A stretch of DNA of 64,000 nucleotides from Onchidella celtica (lineage: Eukaryota; Mollusca; Gastropoda; Systellommatophora; Onchidiidae), in the NCBI GenBank assembly GCA_963931925.1, contig OZ007580.1, positions 6,592,947-6,656,946 of the forward strand, read 5' to 3'. Shown one piece after another: positions 1 to 12,155 of the stretch; position 1 is the stretch's first letter, and each line of letters starts with the position of its first letter. The notes beneath the pieces are model-generated. The model ran no database searches, was not told where the DNA came from, and saw nothing but the letters and a program-made list of their open reading frames with translations. The translations under genes were made by a program, and so were the position numbers.

Positions 1-1331
1 TTAAAACATCTGTAAAACAAAAGAAATCGAAGTAGTTTTTACGATAGTCAGAATAAACACCTTTAGTTCTTATGAGGGTGCAAATTTGCAGGCCATCTGA
101 GTTAACTGTTTGATGAGGTTATTAAAGACAAAGCGCACATTGCACCCCATTGGCCTTCGCTTAGTTAACGTAAAACACGTTGTGTACAATGCACGTCTTT
201 GCTGAGCATTTGACATCTTCCACTTTGCCATATGGCTTGTTTCTGCTCTGTTTATTAGGGAGAAGTGCAACACAAGAACTTTGTTCGCGTGGAAGTTGTC
301 GCTGTGTGCAGAGCTGGACCTCCCGTTTTGGATTTCCTTAAAGTAACTTCAGAGCGACATCTGTTCATCTTTGGTTCTGGTAGTAAATCTTCACATTCTA
401 TCCACTGAAAGCGCATGTTGGGAGCATGCAACTCGAGTCCTTGGTTGTTAAATTCAAAGGAAAATTTTTTTTAAGGTTCGGCCATGTGTTTGACTCTGGT
501 TCTTGTAAAGGCAGCCAACTCAAAGTAAATTCAGGATCTGGCATGTATCTGGAGGTGTCAGACAAAGGTCTGGCGCAGCATCCTACGGAGCATTTTGAGA
601 TGGGAAGTTTTCTCCCTGATCATGAAATGTTTAGTAATGTGCTTTGGCATAGGACTGGTGACCGTTTCACTGATACTGAAGACGCATTGGAAAACGGTGT
701 TCATGGTGTGCAATACACTGTGCAGACGAAGGGGGAAGGGCTTTCACCCAATTCTCTTCTGAAAATGAGTAGGGTTTTCTTCAGGGGAGTGTTGGAGGGT
801 GGAGCTCAATCATTGCATTTGATATACGTGCCCTGTCTTTCAGTTTTGTATCAGCCAATTCTGTTTTGTTGTAGAGGTATGGCCACAGCAGTTGTTTACA
901 AAGATATTTACATCTGCGATTTCTGACAGCACTCTTTCCAGTTTTCTTTTCTTTTTAATGATCATTACACCCAATCCCAAGCCCAGCCTCGCCTCGTATT
1001 CCCCATATATATATTTTGTATTTAATCGTGTGACCAAATACTTGATCCTCCATGGAATTATTAATCGCCAGTACATCTGCCCCCTCCCCTCACCCACCCC
1101 ACCCCCCTATGTTCTTGTTTTAGGTACCCATCCATCTCTTCATACACATACGGAGGTGTCTACATTTTATCTACTATTAATGAATCGTCATACGTTGTAG
1201 TTCATATTCTCACTCCTTAAGCTGCCCACCCATCTGTCATCCCATTTGGCCATCATCCCACATGTACTGTCATCAACCGTAGCGACCAGTAAGCCTAATA
1301 TCTATTGATATTCTGTATATCTTGTCAACAG
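1..1331. other. 5' flank of the recognised RYK exons; no exon assigned
   Basis: This stretch lies upstream of the first RYK-like exon I can place and is probably intron or upstream sequence of that gene. It has one fairly long open frame on the + strand (426-926, 166 codons), but the translation resembles no family I know and has no convincing splice borders. C-rich low-complexity sequence sits around 1079-1108. Earlier RYK exons (signal peptide, first half of the WIF domain) were not found here and may lie left of the window. Confidence 0.4.
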
Positions 1332-1427
1332 AGAACTCTGTATGGGTGCCACGAGCCAAAGATTCTCTCAACAAACTCCAGTTTAAAGTCAGCAATTCAA
1401 CATTGACCCTTTCTCCTCATGATGCTG
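1332..1427 (+). CDS. RYK: Tentative RYK exon, partial WIF-domain segment
   Basis: An acceptor (TCAACAG) and a donor (GGTGAGTC) frame 96 bases open in one frame. The pattern W-x(10,11)-KL-x-F-x-V-x-N in the translation resembles the middle of the RYK WIF domain. The exon is phase 1 at both ends, which would splice in frame to the transmembrane exon at 3884, although the second half of the WIF domain would then be missing. A later donor at 1478 is also possible. The evidence is modest and no second WIF exon was found between 1428 and 3883. Confidence 0.42.
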
Positions 1428-3007
1428 GTGAGTCATTAGATCGCGACAAAGTATTGGATATATTAATGCTGCTGGAGGTAAGCCCGATGTGCTTCCACCG
1501 ACTCTTGTTTACTTTTAGTGGTGATCTATATTCATGTAAATCCCTTTTGCAGAGTTTAGTGACAGACTGTAATACGTAACATGGAACATTCCAAGATGCC
1601 AGGATCCTGCATTAACATTCTACAGCATCTGCGCACAGGGTCCACAAGTTCACTAGAAACTAATATCCGATCAGACTGGCAACTTTCAGGGAGGTACAGC
1701 AGGCATTACACTCTACGCGTAGAGGAGTTAAGTTCAAATAGTGCTTTGAGATTCCATGATTGGCATGGACTGCGACGTGTAATTTAGCAGTGCTCGCTGT
1801 TACAAGATATAAAGTTGGTTAAATCTAAATGCTGTTACAGAAATGACAGCTACTTCAATACCAGAATAACGAGCACAAAATTAACATCTTCATCGCCAGG
1901 CGCCGAGGTGAAGCTGACCTCGGCATAAAATAACAGGAAACAATAATTTAATGAATAAAGCAGGTTTAGGAAATTGGGCCTCAAGATATGGATGCCGCTT
2001 TTCAAGTACTGAATGAAAGCTGGGAGCATCATTAATGTAGTCATCAAAATGGTGTTTTTACTTTTCGAAACAAGATTGCTATGGGAATGTCTGTACTTTG
2101 TTGCTTCTAAGTGATAGTTAACAAGCGCTTAACTTGAGAATTGCATTCGCCCCATCCACGTGCATTATGTGGTAGGCAGGTATTGCTCATGAAGCAGACT
2201 GCCTTTAGCACTACAGACAGAAGCTTGCATGACCTCAGTTATAGAATTCAAGGGATTCTTCTCAGTGATGTCTCTTAACAATGCCCTTGATATACAAGTT
2301 GGCATGTGGAGCAGAGGATAACATACTGTCAGACAGCTGGAAAGGGGGAGGGGGGCATTAAGAATAGAGATAATTCTAGCAAGGGTGCGGTAATGAAATA
2401 TTAAGGACCTGTCTGAAGACAATACAGCAGCACTTAATGCTATCTGAAAGAACTCGATAGGCTGTTTTCATGCTGTACAGTGGTGGGTGAAACTGCAGAT
2501 TTAAGGAACGCGCAATAAGGAGGTTAGGTAGAATTAAGAGGACAAGTTCTGTAAGAATACAGAAAAAGGATGATTTTCTCAGATGGAAGCATAATGAAAT
2601 TCATGCAACAGTTTCTTTCTTTTATAATTCCAATTATCTTTCTTTCTTTATCTCTTGCAGACTTTGTTTGTCTTGAACCAGAGATGTTGAGTCAGGCTCA
2701 GAGAAGATTAAATGTGTTATTATTTTCATCAAGTTCATCAGGCATTTGTTTCTTTGATGTGTTCTCTACCCCCTTTTTCAGCATTTGTTTTTGCTGGTTG
2801 TTTTTTTTATTTCATCATCCATGCATTTGTTGTCATTCATTTTTGTTTTTGTCACCCGACTTTCATGCTGCGTTCTGTGTTTTGTTTTCTTTAATTTACC
2901 TTGTGTGTCTCTGGCGTCCTTTCCTTCAGATTATACTTTTGGTATACAAGAGGGCCGAATGTTAGCTTTCTCACGTTGTGCCCCTCCTGTCTCTTTCTCT
3001 TTCTCCT

Positions 3008-3053
<46 letters not shown>

Positions 3054-6000
3054 CCCCCCCCATCCCCCACCCACCCCCTACTTCTCCCCCTCAGATATCA
3101 TAATAGTACAAAGACATTGAAATATCTATGAAGGTGAAGAGACAGTAAAGCAGTGTTCATGTTTCAGCTTTCGTTTTAAGGCAGGGAAATCTGTGGTTGT
3201 GTGTATTATATGATTGCAGCAATCTAGTGTTGGGTGTGAGGGAAAGAGGGTGGGAGGAGCATTTTTAAAACATGGACAAGTTCGAACTTGGACTAAATAT
3301 TTTTAAAAAAAAAAAAACATTGAAAAGGATATGTGTGCTTGTATGAATATCAAGTTTACTTCTAGAAGATCATTTTTGAGCAAGGTTTTGTGTCAGATAG
3401 GTCAAAAGTTCAGATATACACAGACAGGATTTGCTTTCTTGTTTGCTTGTTCTGGATGCAGTGAGCAGTAGTGAAGGCACTGAATGAGGATGGACGTATT
3501 CTTTTGAGTGCAAAGACACAGGCAGGCAATGACAGTTGTAATTTGTTCAGACAGTTACAGTTTAAATATTAGCAAATATTGTTCTCTTTTAAGCCTTTTA
3601 CTGAGGCTTTGTTTATGGAAATTCCTTTGTTTTCTTCATTATGGAGATGAAATTCATGATAGTTGATAGGTTTTATCCTAGAGGGAGTTGTTTTTCCGTC
3701 TTTGTGGTCTTATTACATCCATTCCAAATAAGTCACATTTAGAACTTTCACAGTGTACATGGTGGCACAAAGCCCATGGACATTTAACATTTAGTCTACA
3801 TAAGCTAGGATATGCATGAAAAAGCCTCATTCTATGCATTATCATGCAAAATTTGATTTTGTTCTCAAACCCATCACCCCCAGATGCAGCAGATTCATCA
3901 GAAAAAGACGATCTGACCACATCAACACACATCTTCTATGCAGCAGTGGCATGTACTTGCGCAGTGATCATTCTGATCGCCTTAGGTGTAGCTGTGTACT
4001 ACCTCAACTCACAGCGTGGCTCAGACCGCTATTCAAAAAAGATTAATTGCTAGTAAGTATTATATTGTTCTATTGCCATTCTCTTTTGGTGCATTTACCA
4101 TTGCAATGCACAGTATTCCTTCCAGATTACATTTTCACATTAGCCAGGCTTTCTGAATACATATTTTGTAATTGATCATTCTCACCCTGTCTCTTTGACA
4201 GTGGGAAAACTACTCCACGTGGTATCCCCAGCAAGTTTTCAAAAGTATGCTTTTTTTTTTTTTAAAATAAATCATTGTAGCAACCATGATAGTCAGCCAA
4301 GAATATGACTTACAATAGTAGTATACTGTGAAATTGATGCTGGTACTAGCAACGTGGATTAAGAACATGGTGTTGAAGGTTATCGTTTATCTCATTCATT
4401 TGGCAGAATCAAAGGGATGAACTATCAAGATTTTTCTTCCTGAAAACAAAAATGACATGTCAGTATCCTGGTTTGTGAAATTAGTCTCTCCAACATCATA
4501 GATTTAGTGGGTTTTTTAAACTGTTGTTAGCTCTGTGACATTTTCTTCTAAATATATATGGATAGAGTATATGCATCTCCACCAACACCTGTCAAGTTTT
4601 AGTGCAGCCTCGTTTGCTAACCTGTTTGTTAGTTTCGTGGTCATTGCTATCTTCTATGGCTCAAGTTTTATGCTTGATCACCCAAGTGAAACAGAGATTG
4701 AGTGTTGAACCTGCAGGTTGTCTGTGCCAGACAATTGTTTATCATTAATTTATCAGCTGTTGCCTGCCAACTAATCAGAATCTTGCTAGGGAACTGTAAC
4801 AGGGACTGCCCTGAGAATACATGTAGATATTCGGCTCGATTTCCTTTGTATAAAAAGCATGCACATTGTCCACATGTTATGGTCAATAAAGACAGGTACT
4901 CACTTTGCTGAAGAAGAAGGAAAACTATATCTGCAACCTGTCTGTTATATAAGGGATGTGTATGTGGAGGGGGGGGGGGGGGCACTTCTCTGTTTGTCCC
5001 TTCTCGATGCCAGAGTCCATTTGTGTTGCATGCAACCTAATTACATAAAAGGATGAAAAGAAGATACTTTTCTTTACACATTGGCTCCCCCGGCGGAATT
5101 TTACGGTTGGACCTCAGGTAAATTTGTGACAAACGAAATGTAAATCACACAAGTTTATTCTGGATAGAGCTAAACTACACAATATACATGTCAATTTGTT
5201 GGAAATTGAATGCAAAATAAAATGAAAGGATTGACAGAATGATTTAGCACACTTTTGATACACAAACAGGACAGTAAAGTGAAATGAAAACTTCAAGAAC
5301 ACAGTTTCACTCCTAAATTTTTCAACTTACGACATGCTCATACCGCTACTATGTATTCCTATCCATTCAACTTTAAACATAATAACAGTAATCCCATTAT
5401 GAATTCACCATCCAAATTTCATGAAGATATCTCCCAAACTTTTTGAGTTAAGATCAACATCATATCACAGATATGGCGACATATTTCATGATGTCACAAC
5501 ACAAAACTATTTTTTCTTAAAAATAAAAAACATCGATTTCAACCGGCCATTCACTGTTTACGTTTCACGGAAGGAACAGGAAAGCCAACCTCGCTCATGC
5601 GCGAAAGTGTACTTCATTGCAACAGTTGGTAGCTTGGTAGATTAAGTTTTTAGTTCCAAGCCGCAAAATCTGGCTTAGGGTCCGACTTCCTCGACGGCTT
5701 GAGCCGGAAAATCCGGCTTAGGGGAGTCAAAGACGTAAATCAACATAAACAGATTGAGCTTATAAATATGATTGATATGACATATTAAATTCAGCCTTTT
5801 CCCAGTCTCTGTCCTATGAATTCCTTTGTATCTGTAGATATTCTTTATGTAATATGAAACTTTACTATTACATGCAAAGTTTATGTTTTTTAAACTGCAG
5901 TAACTGAAATTCTGTTCTTTTTCATTTCCTTTTCAGTGACAGCAGCAGCTCTCAAGCTTTGACAGGGCAGAGCCAGACATTCTTGCGACCAGACACCCCT

Positions 6001-9000
6001 AACAATGCCAGTGGCTCAGGTAGGTGTAGGAGACTAATGAATTGGACTCAGCTTTTACTTGTGTTGCATTTTTGTTGTTTTTAATTTGTTTGTGGACCAC
6101 CCAGAAGGAGCACATATAAAGGCTGTAGGATAAATTTCAATTTCCTATCACTCAAAATGTACAGAATGAGAATAATTTCAACAGAGAAAGTATTGTTGTT
6201 TTTTTTTAAGTGTGATATATATAACAGTTTGAAACATATGGGTTGTTAAGGCTAGATTGTAGATTTGGAGATCAGATAGTGTTAGAGCCATCAGTTATTT
6301 ACAAGATTTCAAGACAAAAACAGGAAACCGGTGAAATAAATGGTTCCTTCTGGAAGATTTTAGTATGTGATTAACACAAGGCATAATTCAAGACGATACA
6401 TCGTGGTAGATGTGGAGTAATGGCATAGATTATCGTCATCTTTTTTAATCCCAGGGGTGTCATCTACCTTCCGACGTGGTGTGTCTCCTTCCATCGATTT
6501 AAAGCCAACGGACGTCAACACTATACTCAGTGATGTGTTGATAGAGAGAAAACGAATATCTCTAGGAGACTTGCTACTGGAAGGTAAGAAGTAGAGGAAG
6601 TAATGTCCGCTTGTGACGAAGAAAAATATCTTAGACCATGGCAGTGACTGTGTTGCTTAGATTCCATATGGTAATGGAAAAGGTAAGGATTTAGCAACAA
6701 CAGTTGTCATATGAAATAAAATAAAGAGGCCTAGACTGGATGATACGGAAGAGCTGTTGTTCTTCTGAGCTGTACATGCAAGTCAGATATGTAGTTTATA
6801 ATCGGGAGTGTCTATTCTGGCCTCAAGGTAGAGGCCTGAATAGAGTAATGGTGGGGTGTTTTGTCTATTCTGGCCTCAAGGTAGAGAGAGGCCTGAATAG
6901 AGCCGGCCTTTATAATCACTTGTTCTACCCTCCAACTCAAGCAAGATAAAATACTTGGATTTTACATACTGATTTGTAGACAGTAAGCATTGTGAAGTAT
7001 ATGAAGGATTTTGATACTTATTGCAAATTTCTGTTATTGTTGTTTTCAGGCACATTTGGTCGCATATATTCAGGAACTCTGATTGGAGAGAATGAAAATG
7101 AAGCAGCAACAGAACAGGATGTAATCATTAAAACAGTCACAGGTCAGTGATTTATATAGAAAATACAATATTGTTGAAGGATGCAATTCCAACCTAGACT
7201 TTCACTTGTTTACATTAGTCCTGAGAAAGGAATGATTTACTAAATGTGATTCATGTGGTTTGAAATTTCACAGATGATGATGTTCAACAAATTATTTATC
7301 AAAATGATGCTAAACTCATAGAATGAACCCATGTCATGTCAATAATTATATGAAACTATATTGGGAGTGAAAATTCTAAAAATTGTAATCTATTATTATG
7401 CTTGTGAACCATGACTCTTCCCAGAAACCTTTCTGGTAAATCAGAGTGGATATGTTGTTTTCAAACGTATTGATTCATTATGTTAAAACTGTGTTTGTGG
7501 GTGATCGATTATATCTTGAAATTTGCTGAAGCACTTGTTAGTTCAAGCGAAATGTTATCATTGTTCAACTGTGTTTAACAAGTGTTTTTACAAGCACTAG
7601 AATGCAGCCATTTGTAGCTGTTTCAGAACATTAGCATTTTGCACAAATGAACCCATTTTATATTAACCAAAAAATATTTATCTGACATCAGATTTAATGG
7701 CCCATTTCCCAGAAACCATCAGATGAGATATTTTAAACACTCTTGGCAAATTGTCAGTGTAACAGAATGAGAATTGTTCCATAACATGCCTTTTTTGTTG
7801 CATCCTTACCTATTTTGCATGACATTTGATGGCCACATGGAAATGTGCTCCCTGCATTAGTCTTAACTGTTCTAAAATGATGATTGAGTTGATTTTTTTA
7901 ACATCTGCCTTAATTTCAATGACTGAACCAAAAATTGTCTGTGTTAAATAAAAATCACATAAGTACTGTATCAACCTCAATGCTGTAAGTTTATACAAAA
8001 TTTGTTGTGAACTTCGTTATAGGCAATTTTTTCTTCAGAGGAAAAAAAATGCTATCAAACAAGAACCAGTGCCAGTTAATGGTATTTATTGTCTAACTGA
8101 AATCTCTTTTATTCATTAATCTTTACTTTTTTTCAACGTTATGCAGATCAAGCCAGAGCAGATCAAGTTCAAGTGTTCTTGACAGAGTCAGTACTGCTCA
8201 AGAGCATCATTCATCCTAATCTTCATAATCTCATTGGGGCCTGCATGGAAACACCAGAGCAGCCACTCGTGGTCTATCCTTATCTGCAGGAGGGCAACAT
8301 GAAAAAGTTCCTTCTGAAGTGTCGTATGTCAGAGTGTGGATCCAGATATGTAAGTAATTTTATTGATGTCTAGTTGTGCAAGGTTTTTAAACTTGTTATC
8401 AGAATAAAAGAGTTAGATGTGTGTGATGTTTCCACTTTCTCTCACTAACTTTCTTCTGACACCAGCCGTGATGGGCACGGCACAAACACACTAAATAATT
8501 GACTTCCATACTTACTCCATGACGGATATTCATCATTAATACTTTTAACCGCTGACACTGTTATAAGTCAAGCTGCAGCTCCCATACTCCATAGGCTCCC
8601 CTATAGGCAATAGAATAAACGATCAATACAGTTTTAATGATATTTACACGTTCCCCACGAAGAATAACGCTCTCTCTAACAGACCCCATCCTATAAGGTT
8701 TCGTAACATAAATGTAACGGCGTTTCCGTGACTCTCTCAGAGGCAGTAGTTATACCAAAGTAAACCCACTAGATTTAGGTTCTACAATTATGAACATTAA
8801 GTAAAATACACATGCATCGTACAATTAACTTACCACTCAGCAACAGCTCAAATGCCGACAAGATACAAAAGATACCACGCTCTGACAAAGGATGTTTGCG
8901 GGTTCCCTGACCCTCCCCACTCACAAGACTAGTACGAAGTTACAGTTGCAGTGGTGGTCTCCTCTTCGGCACGAAGCTGGTGAGTGCTCTCAGCGGTCTG

Positions 9001-12000
9001 AAGTTGGAAGGAGCGTTCGGGGATTTATACCCAGTCGGGTAGCGTCCCAAGACGCTCACCGAGTGTACATTAGTTATCCTAATAGCCACCCTCGTCGACT
9101 CCACGTCAAATACTATTGAAGCATCTCTACCCCCCAAGCAATTCCCAGGTGATCTGATCGTCAAGTACGGCGGTCAAGTAAACATTCCCTACTTTCCCCC
9201 TCTGGCATACAATAACTCTGTCTCCCCGCCGTCAACTATCTTCCCACGCTATTTATACCTTGCCAGTCTGTCACCCTGTTACAATGTGAAATGATAATTC
9301 TGAATACATCCAGTTTGGCTTTGACATGGACCATGTACACTGGTGTTTTCTTTTGCACCATAAAAACTAATGAATTATTTCCATCCCTTGGACAAGATTT
9401 CTGTTTTCACATGAAGTAATCAAGTGCCTTGTGTTTCAGACCCTGAATACACAACAACTAGTCTACATGGCCATACAGATCATTAGAGGAGTGCAGTTTT
9501 TACATAGGAAAAAACTCATTCATAAGGATATTGCAACAAGGAACTGCATGTGAGTACTGTAAATAGTTTTTCACCAATTTCCATTGATTGCATATAGTTC
9601 AGTACAGGGAGCCCAGTGTTTAAATTTTAAATTTATTAAGCCATCTTCAAACGCATGGCCACAGCTTTATTTAGTTCTGACTGAATTTACTGTTCAAAGA
9701 AAGAGAAAATTACATTTTTGCTCATGGCAAAAGTTCAGGCTTGTTAATAAATAGTCATTTATGCCTGTGGAGTTCATTCAGGCTAATCCCATGATGTGTT
9801 AAAACTTGGGGAATGCTTTATTCTGTCTTTAATCCCATGGGATGCTGTGTAATCATGAATGTTTCACAACAACTCAAATGATCACAAAGGAATGATGCCA
9901 CAGATACTTTAGTTTATTATATTCCAGATGGTGTCACAGGTTAACTGCACAATAGTGAAAATCAATATTCTGAGTGATTCAGTGGTTCAGTAGCATGGAA
10001 TCTGTCAAAGAGTCATTACTCATTAAAAAACAACGATGCATGCATGTGAATAATGTCCCCATGACATCTGAAAGGATTATTGATTTATGTGAGCGGGGGA
10101 TCCCCTGAGATATGCTGTCTGACAGATGACATATTGATAGATTCAGCATGACATGTACGACAGGCTTGGCACATGTAAATTGAAGAGTGTCAATTTTTTT
10201 ATGGCCCATAATATTAATGGAAATGTATTCAGGATGTTCAGATAGCACGCTTTTGACACGTGAATAAGATATTGAAAAACTGTGGTCTGTATGAAGTGGA
10301 ATGAAGTCCAAGAAGAAATTAGGCACATCATTACAACCTTAAGCAGGATCTCTTTCTGTTTTCTTCCATTGATGTAACTTATCAGATAGGTATATCCGTT
10401 TTGTGAAGTACAAAGCAAGAGAGGAGAGGATCTGCTATTTTCCGATGACATATTCATTTTCAGAAAGATTGAAGTTCATAAATTTCTCACTGATAAACAG
10501 ATTTATTTTGCCCAGAATTTTTTTTATACTTTAATTACGCTGTTACTGCTATCACTGTTTGAACTCTATATCAGAAGATTAATTTTGTGTATTACCTGAA
10601 GGAATTGCAACCGACAGCTTACAAGACAGAAACATTAATTCTGTTTTAAAAATGCATATTACATATGTGAGACGGGTATTAGTGATTACTACATTAATAA
10701 AGTATTATCAGCAGTTTATAGTGAAATGTTTTTTGTTGTTGTTTGACTGAATTACCATTTACAATTTATTTTGTCAAAATGCCAAGATTTTTTACTGTAA
10801 GCAGGCCAGACAATATTCACCTTGAGTCATGTCCCCTGACACCACAACAGACAGGAGTAATCTTTCCTGCTCTCATTATTTGTCAAGGTTGAATGTGGTT
10901 CTAATTTCCCCAGTGTGGGTGCGGAGCTGGTGGTGAAAGTGACAGATAACTCCTTGGCTAGGGACCTCTTCCCTGGGGACTACAACTGTTTGGGGGACAA
11001 TGAGAACAGACCGGTGAAATGGATGGCCATTGAGGCTCTCATGCACAAGCGATTCTCCCCAGCCAGTGATGTTGTAAGGCTCTTTCTCAGTTCTGACATC
11101 TATCTGATCTGTGTTCTTTTTATTGTTTCTTTCCTGAGCCCAAGACCTAATGAAGCCCTTGTCCAGCTTAATTTTGTGAGAGATGCTGATATATTGATTA
11201 TGTCATTTTGCTCCTCTGTAAGATAAGAAACTCATTTTTGTGGCAATTACTTTGATTAAAGCTGGCCCTTCAAACTGCTCATGGTATGGGATTTTCAGTT
11301 ATACAAAATCATCAGAGCTGCAGTTGTCTCCTATAATACTGTGATTTAGAACCATGATACTCTAAAAGATCATGAGTTATAAAGGGTCATTTGTGAATGA
11401 GTCTCTAAGTCTATCAAATGTGTTCCTGGAATTTTAAAGTAAGATCTTTTCTATTCTTTTCCTTATTTCATTTTCCATTTGTTTCACACTTTTTTGTTTG
11501 TGCACATGTGATTCATGTGCGTAATAGCAAATATCTCTGATTCCATCTAGTGGGCCTTTGGTGTAACCCTGTGGGAAATGATGACATTAGGTCAGCAACC
11601 TTATGCTGAGGTGGACCCGTTTGAAATGACAGCTTATCTGCAAGAAGGCTACAGGATAGCAAAGCCTCACAACTGTCCTGATGAATTGTAAGTTTCATTT
11701 CGTAATTGTAAGCTCTTTTTTGTACTTAATTTATTTTACACATTGACTTCTTTTTTCACAGTTCACTTTTCCATCAAATTGATCCTAGGCTGCATCACCT
11801 TTAGAGGAAAGTAAAAGTACTATCAGGTATCGATAGCATAGGAACTATTTCTGCATCATTACCCTGAAGCAGTTATCATGATATGGCTGTATTTACTTAA
11901 TATGCTGCAAAAACTTTTACACATGATGTGCATGACTCAGTTCAGTTCCTGTGAAAGTTGTGCATTTTCTTTTATATGATGGGTCACTGTTGTAGTGTTA

Positions 12001-12155
12001 TGGCAATGCATTTAAAAGAATATATTTACGATGATTCTTGCAGGTTCTCTCTGATGGCTTGCTGCTGGGCTCTGACTCCAGATGAAAGACCCAAGTTTCC
12101 TCAGCTCCTGTCATACTTGCAGAATTTCTACATGGCTCTGGGTAGATACATCTAA
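1332..12155 (+). CDS. RYK: RYK-like receptor tyrosine (pseudo)kinase gene, 3' portion
   Basis: This gene encodes a single-pass membrane receptor of the RYK/Derailed/LIN-18 family, which binds Wnt through an extracellular WIF domain and signals with a catalytically impaired kinase domain. Nine exons from 3884 to 12155 join in perfect phase and give about 398 codons, close to the same part of vertebrate RYK. In order they carry a transmembrane helix, a Ser-rich juxtamembrane linker ending in a DTPNNA motif, a glycine loop (GTFGRIYSG), a beta-3 lysine (IIKTV), the catalytic loop HKDIATRNC, DNS at the DFG position, the DNENRPVKWMA segment, and a C-terminus ending GRYI. HKD and a non-DFG triplet are RYK hallmarks. 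A tentative tenth exon (1332-1427) may be part of the WIF domain. The N-terminus is missing. The gene faces the ABCC gene tail to tail. Confidence 0.93.
3010..3061. repeat. (TC)n microsatellite followed by a C run
   Basis: About twenty TC dinucleotides (3010-3050) pass directly into eleven C residues and then C-rich sequence. It lies in non-coding sequence upstream of the RYK transmembrane exon. Confidence 0.95.
3884..4052 (+). CDS. RYK: RYK exon: juxtamembrane, transmembrane helix and stop-transfer
   Basis: The acceptor CACCCCCAG and the donor GTAAGTAT bound 169 bases (phase 1 in, phase 2 out). The translation has an acidic Ser/Asp-rich stretch and then HIFYAAVACTCAVIILIALG, a hydrophobic helix of about 20 residues, followed by basic residues of the cytoplasmic side. 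The position and the pattern TST-x-(I/V)FY match the membrane span of RYK. Confidence 0.9.
5937..6019 (+). CDS. RYK: RYK exon: cytoplasmic Ser-rich linker
   Basis: This 83-base exon (acceptor CCTTTTCAG, donor GTAGGTG) enters in phase 2, completing a Tyr codon. It encodes a DSSSSQ run and then an LRPDTPNNAS stretch, closely matching the RYK linker between membrane and kinase domain (SSSSQ...LRADTPNNAT). Confidence 0.92.
6455..6583 (+). CDS. RYK: RYK exon: linker and start of kinase domain
   Basis: A 129-base exon between AATCCCAG and GTAAGAAG. It ends in IERKRISLGDLLLEG, equivalent to the ISRERITLKDVLQEG stretch that opens the RYK kinase domain just before the glycine loop. Confidence 0.92.
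6811..6902. repeat. Two tandem copies of a short palindromic element
   Basis: Two near-identical copies (6811-6845 and 6863-6902) of an inverted repeat occur. CTATTCTGGCCTC on the left arm pairs with GAGGCCTGAATAG on the right, apart from one mismatch. Each would fold into a hairpin. They lie in the RYK intron between the exons ending at 6583 and starting at 7050. Function unknown. Confidence 0.75.
7050..7142 (+). CDS. RYK: RYK exon: glycine loop and beta-3 lysine
   Basis: A 93-base exon with acceptor GTTTTCAG and donor GTCAGTGA. It encodes the glycine-rich loop GTFGRIYSG and ends in DVIIKTVTG, which holds the ATP-orienting lysine in the position of RYK's FVKTV. Confidence 0.93.
8147..8349 (+). 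CDS. RYK: RYK exon: kinase N-lobe, alpha-C helix to hinge
   Basis: A 203-base exon between ACGTTATGCAG and GTAAGTAA. It includes FLTESVLLKSIIHPNL (alpha-C helix and following strand) and a hinge segment with EQPLVVYPYLQEGNMKKFL, matching RYK's KPMVILPYMNWGNLKLFL. Confidence 0.95.
8417..9288. mobile_element. Solo LTR (862 bp) with 5-bp target duplication, in a RYK intron
   Basis: The segment 8422-9283 begins TGTGA and ends TTACA and is flanked on both sides by ATGTG (8417-8421 and 9284-9288). A TG...CA terminus plus a 5-bp direct repeat is the signature of an LTR integrated by a retroviral-type integrase. No interior or second LTR is present, so it is best read as a solo LTR left by LTR-LTR recombination. 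Its base composition is richer in GC than the flanking intron, and TATA-like sequences occur in it. Orientation is not established. It sits wholly in the intron between the exons at 8147 and 9440. Confidence 0.72.
9440..9549 (+). CDS. RYK: RYK exon: catalytic loop with HKD
   Basis: A 110-base exon (acceptor TTGTGTTTCAG, donor GTGAGTAC). It encodes QQLVYMAIQIIRGVQFLH and then LIHKDIATRNCM. The loop reads HKD where active kinases have HRD, exactly as in RYK (VIHKDLAARNCV). Confidence 0.95.
10914..11073 (+). CDS. RYK: RYK exon: degenerate DFG and activation segment
   Basis: A 160-base exon from TTTCCCCAG to GTAAGGCT. It carries KVTDNSLARDLFPGDYNCLG and then DNENRPVKWMAIEAL. DNS replaces the magnesium-binding DFG motif (vertebrate RYK has DNA), supporting a pseudokinase. 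The rest is nearly identical to RYK. Confidence 0.96.
11551..11687 (+). CDS. RYK: RYK exon: kinase C-lobe, alpha-F helix
   Basis: A 137-base exon between CCATCTAG and GTAAGTTT. WAFGVTLWEMMTLGQQPYAE and VDPFEMTAYLQEGYRIAKP match the RYK C-lobe almost residue for residue. Confidence 0.96.
12044..12155 (+). CDS. RYK: RYK last exon and stop codon
   Basis: A 112-base terminal exon (acceptor TTCTTGCAG) encoding FSLMACCWALTPDERPKFPQ and ending GRYI-stop at 12155. Vertebrate RYK ends GAYV. The hydrophobic last residue leaves room for a PDZ-type interaction, which is known for RYK but is only inferred here. Confidence 0.95.

Noticed and set aside
426..926. A 166-codon open frame on the + strand
   Set aside because: No recognisable domain and no splice borders or coding-like pattern I can defend. 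Probably chance.
2570..2965. An additional RYK ectodomain exon after the CTCTTGCAG acceptor at about 2660
   Set aside because: One frame stays open in the needed phase, but there is no convincing donor and no likeness to the WIF domain.
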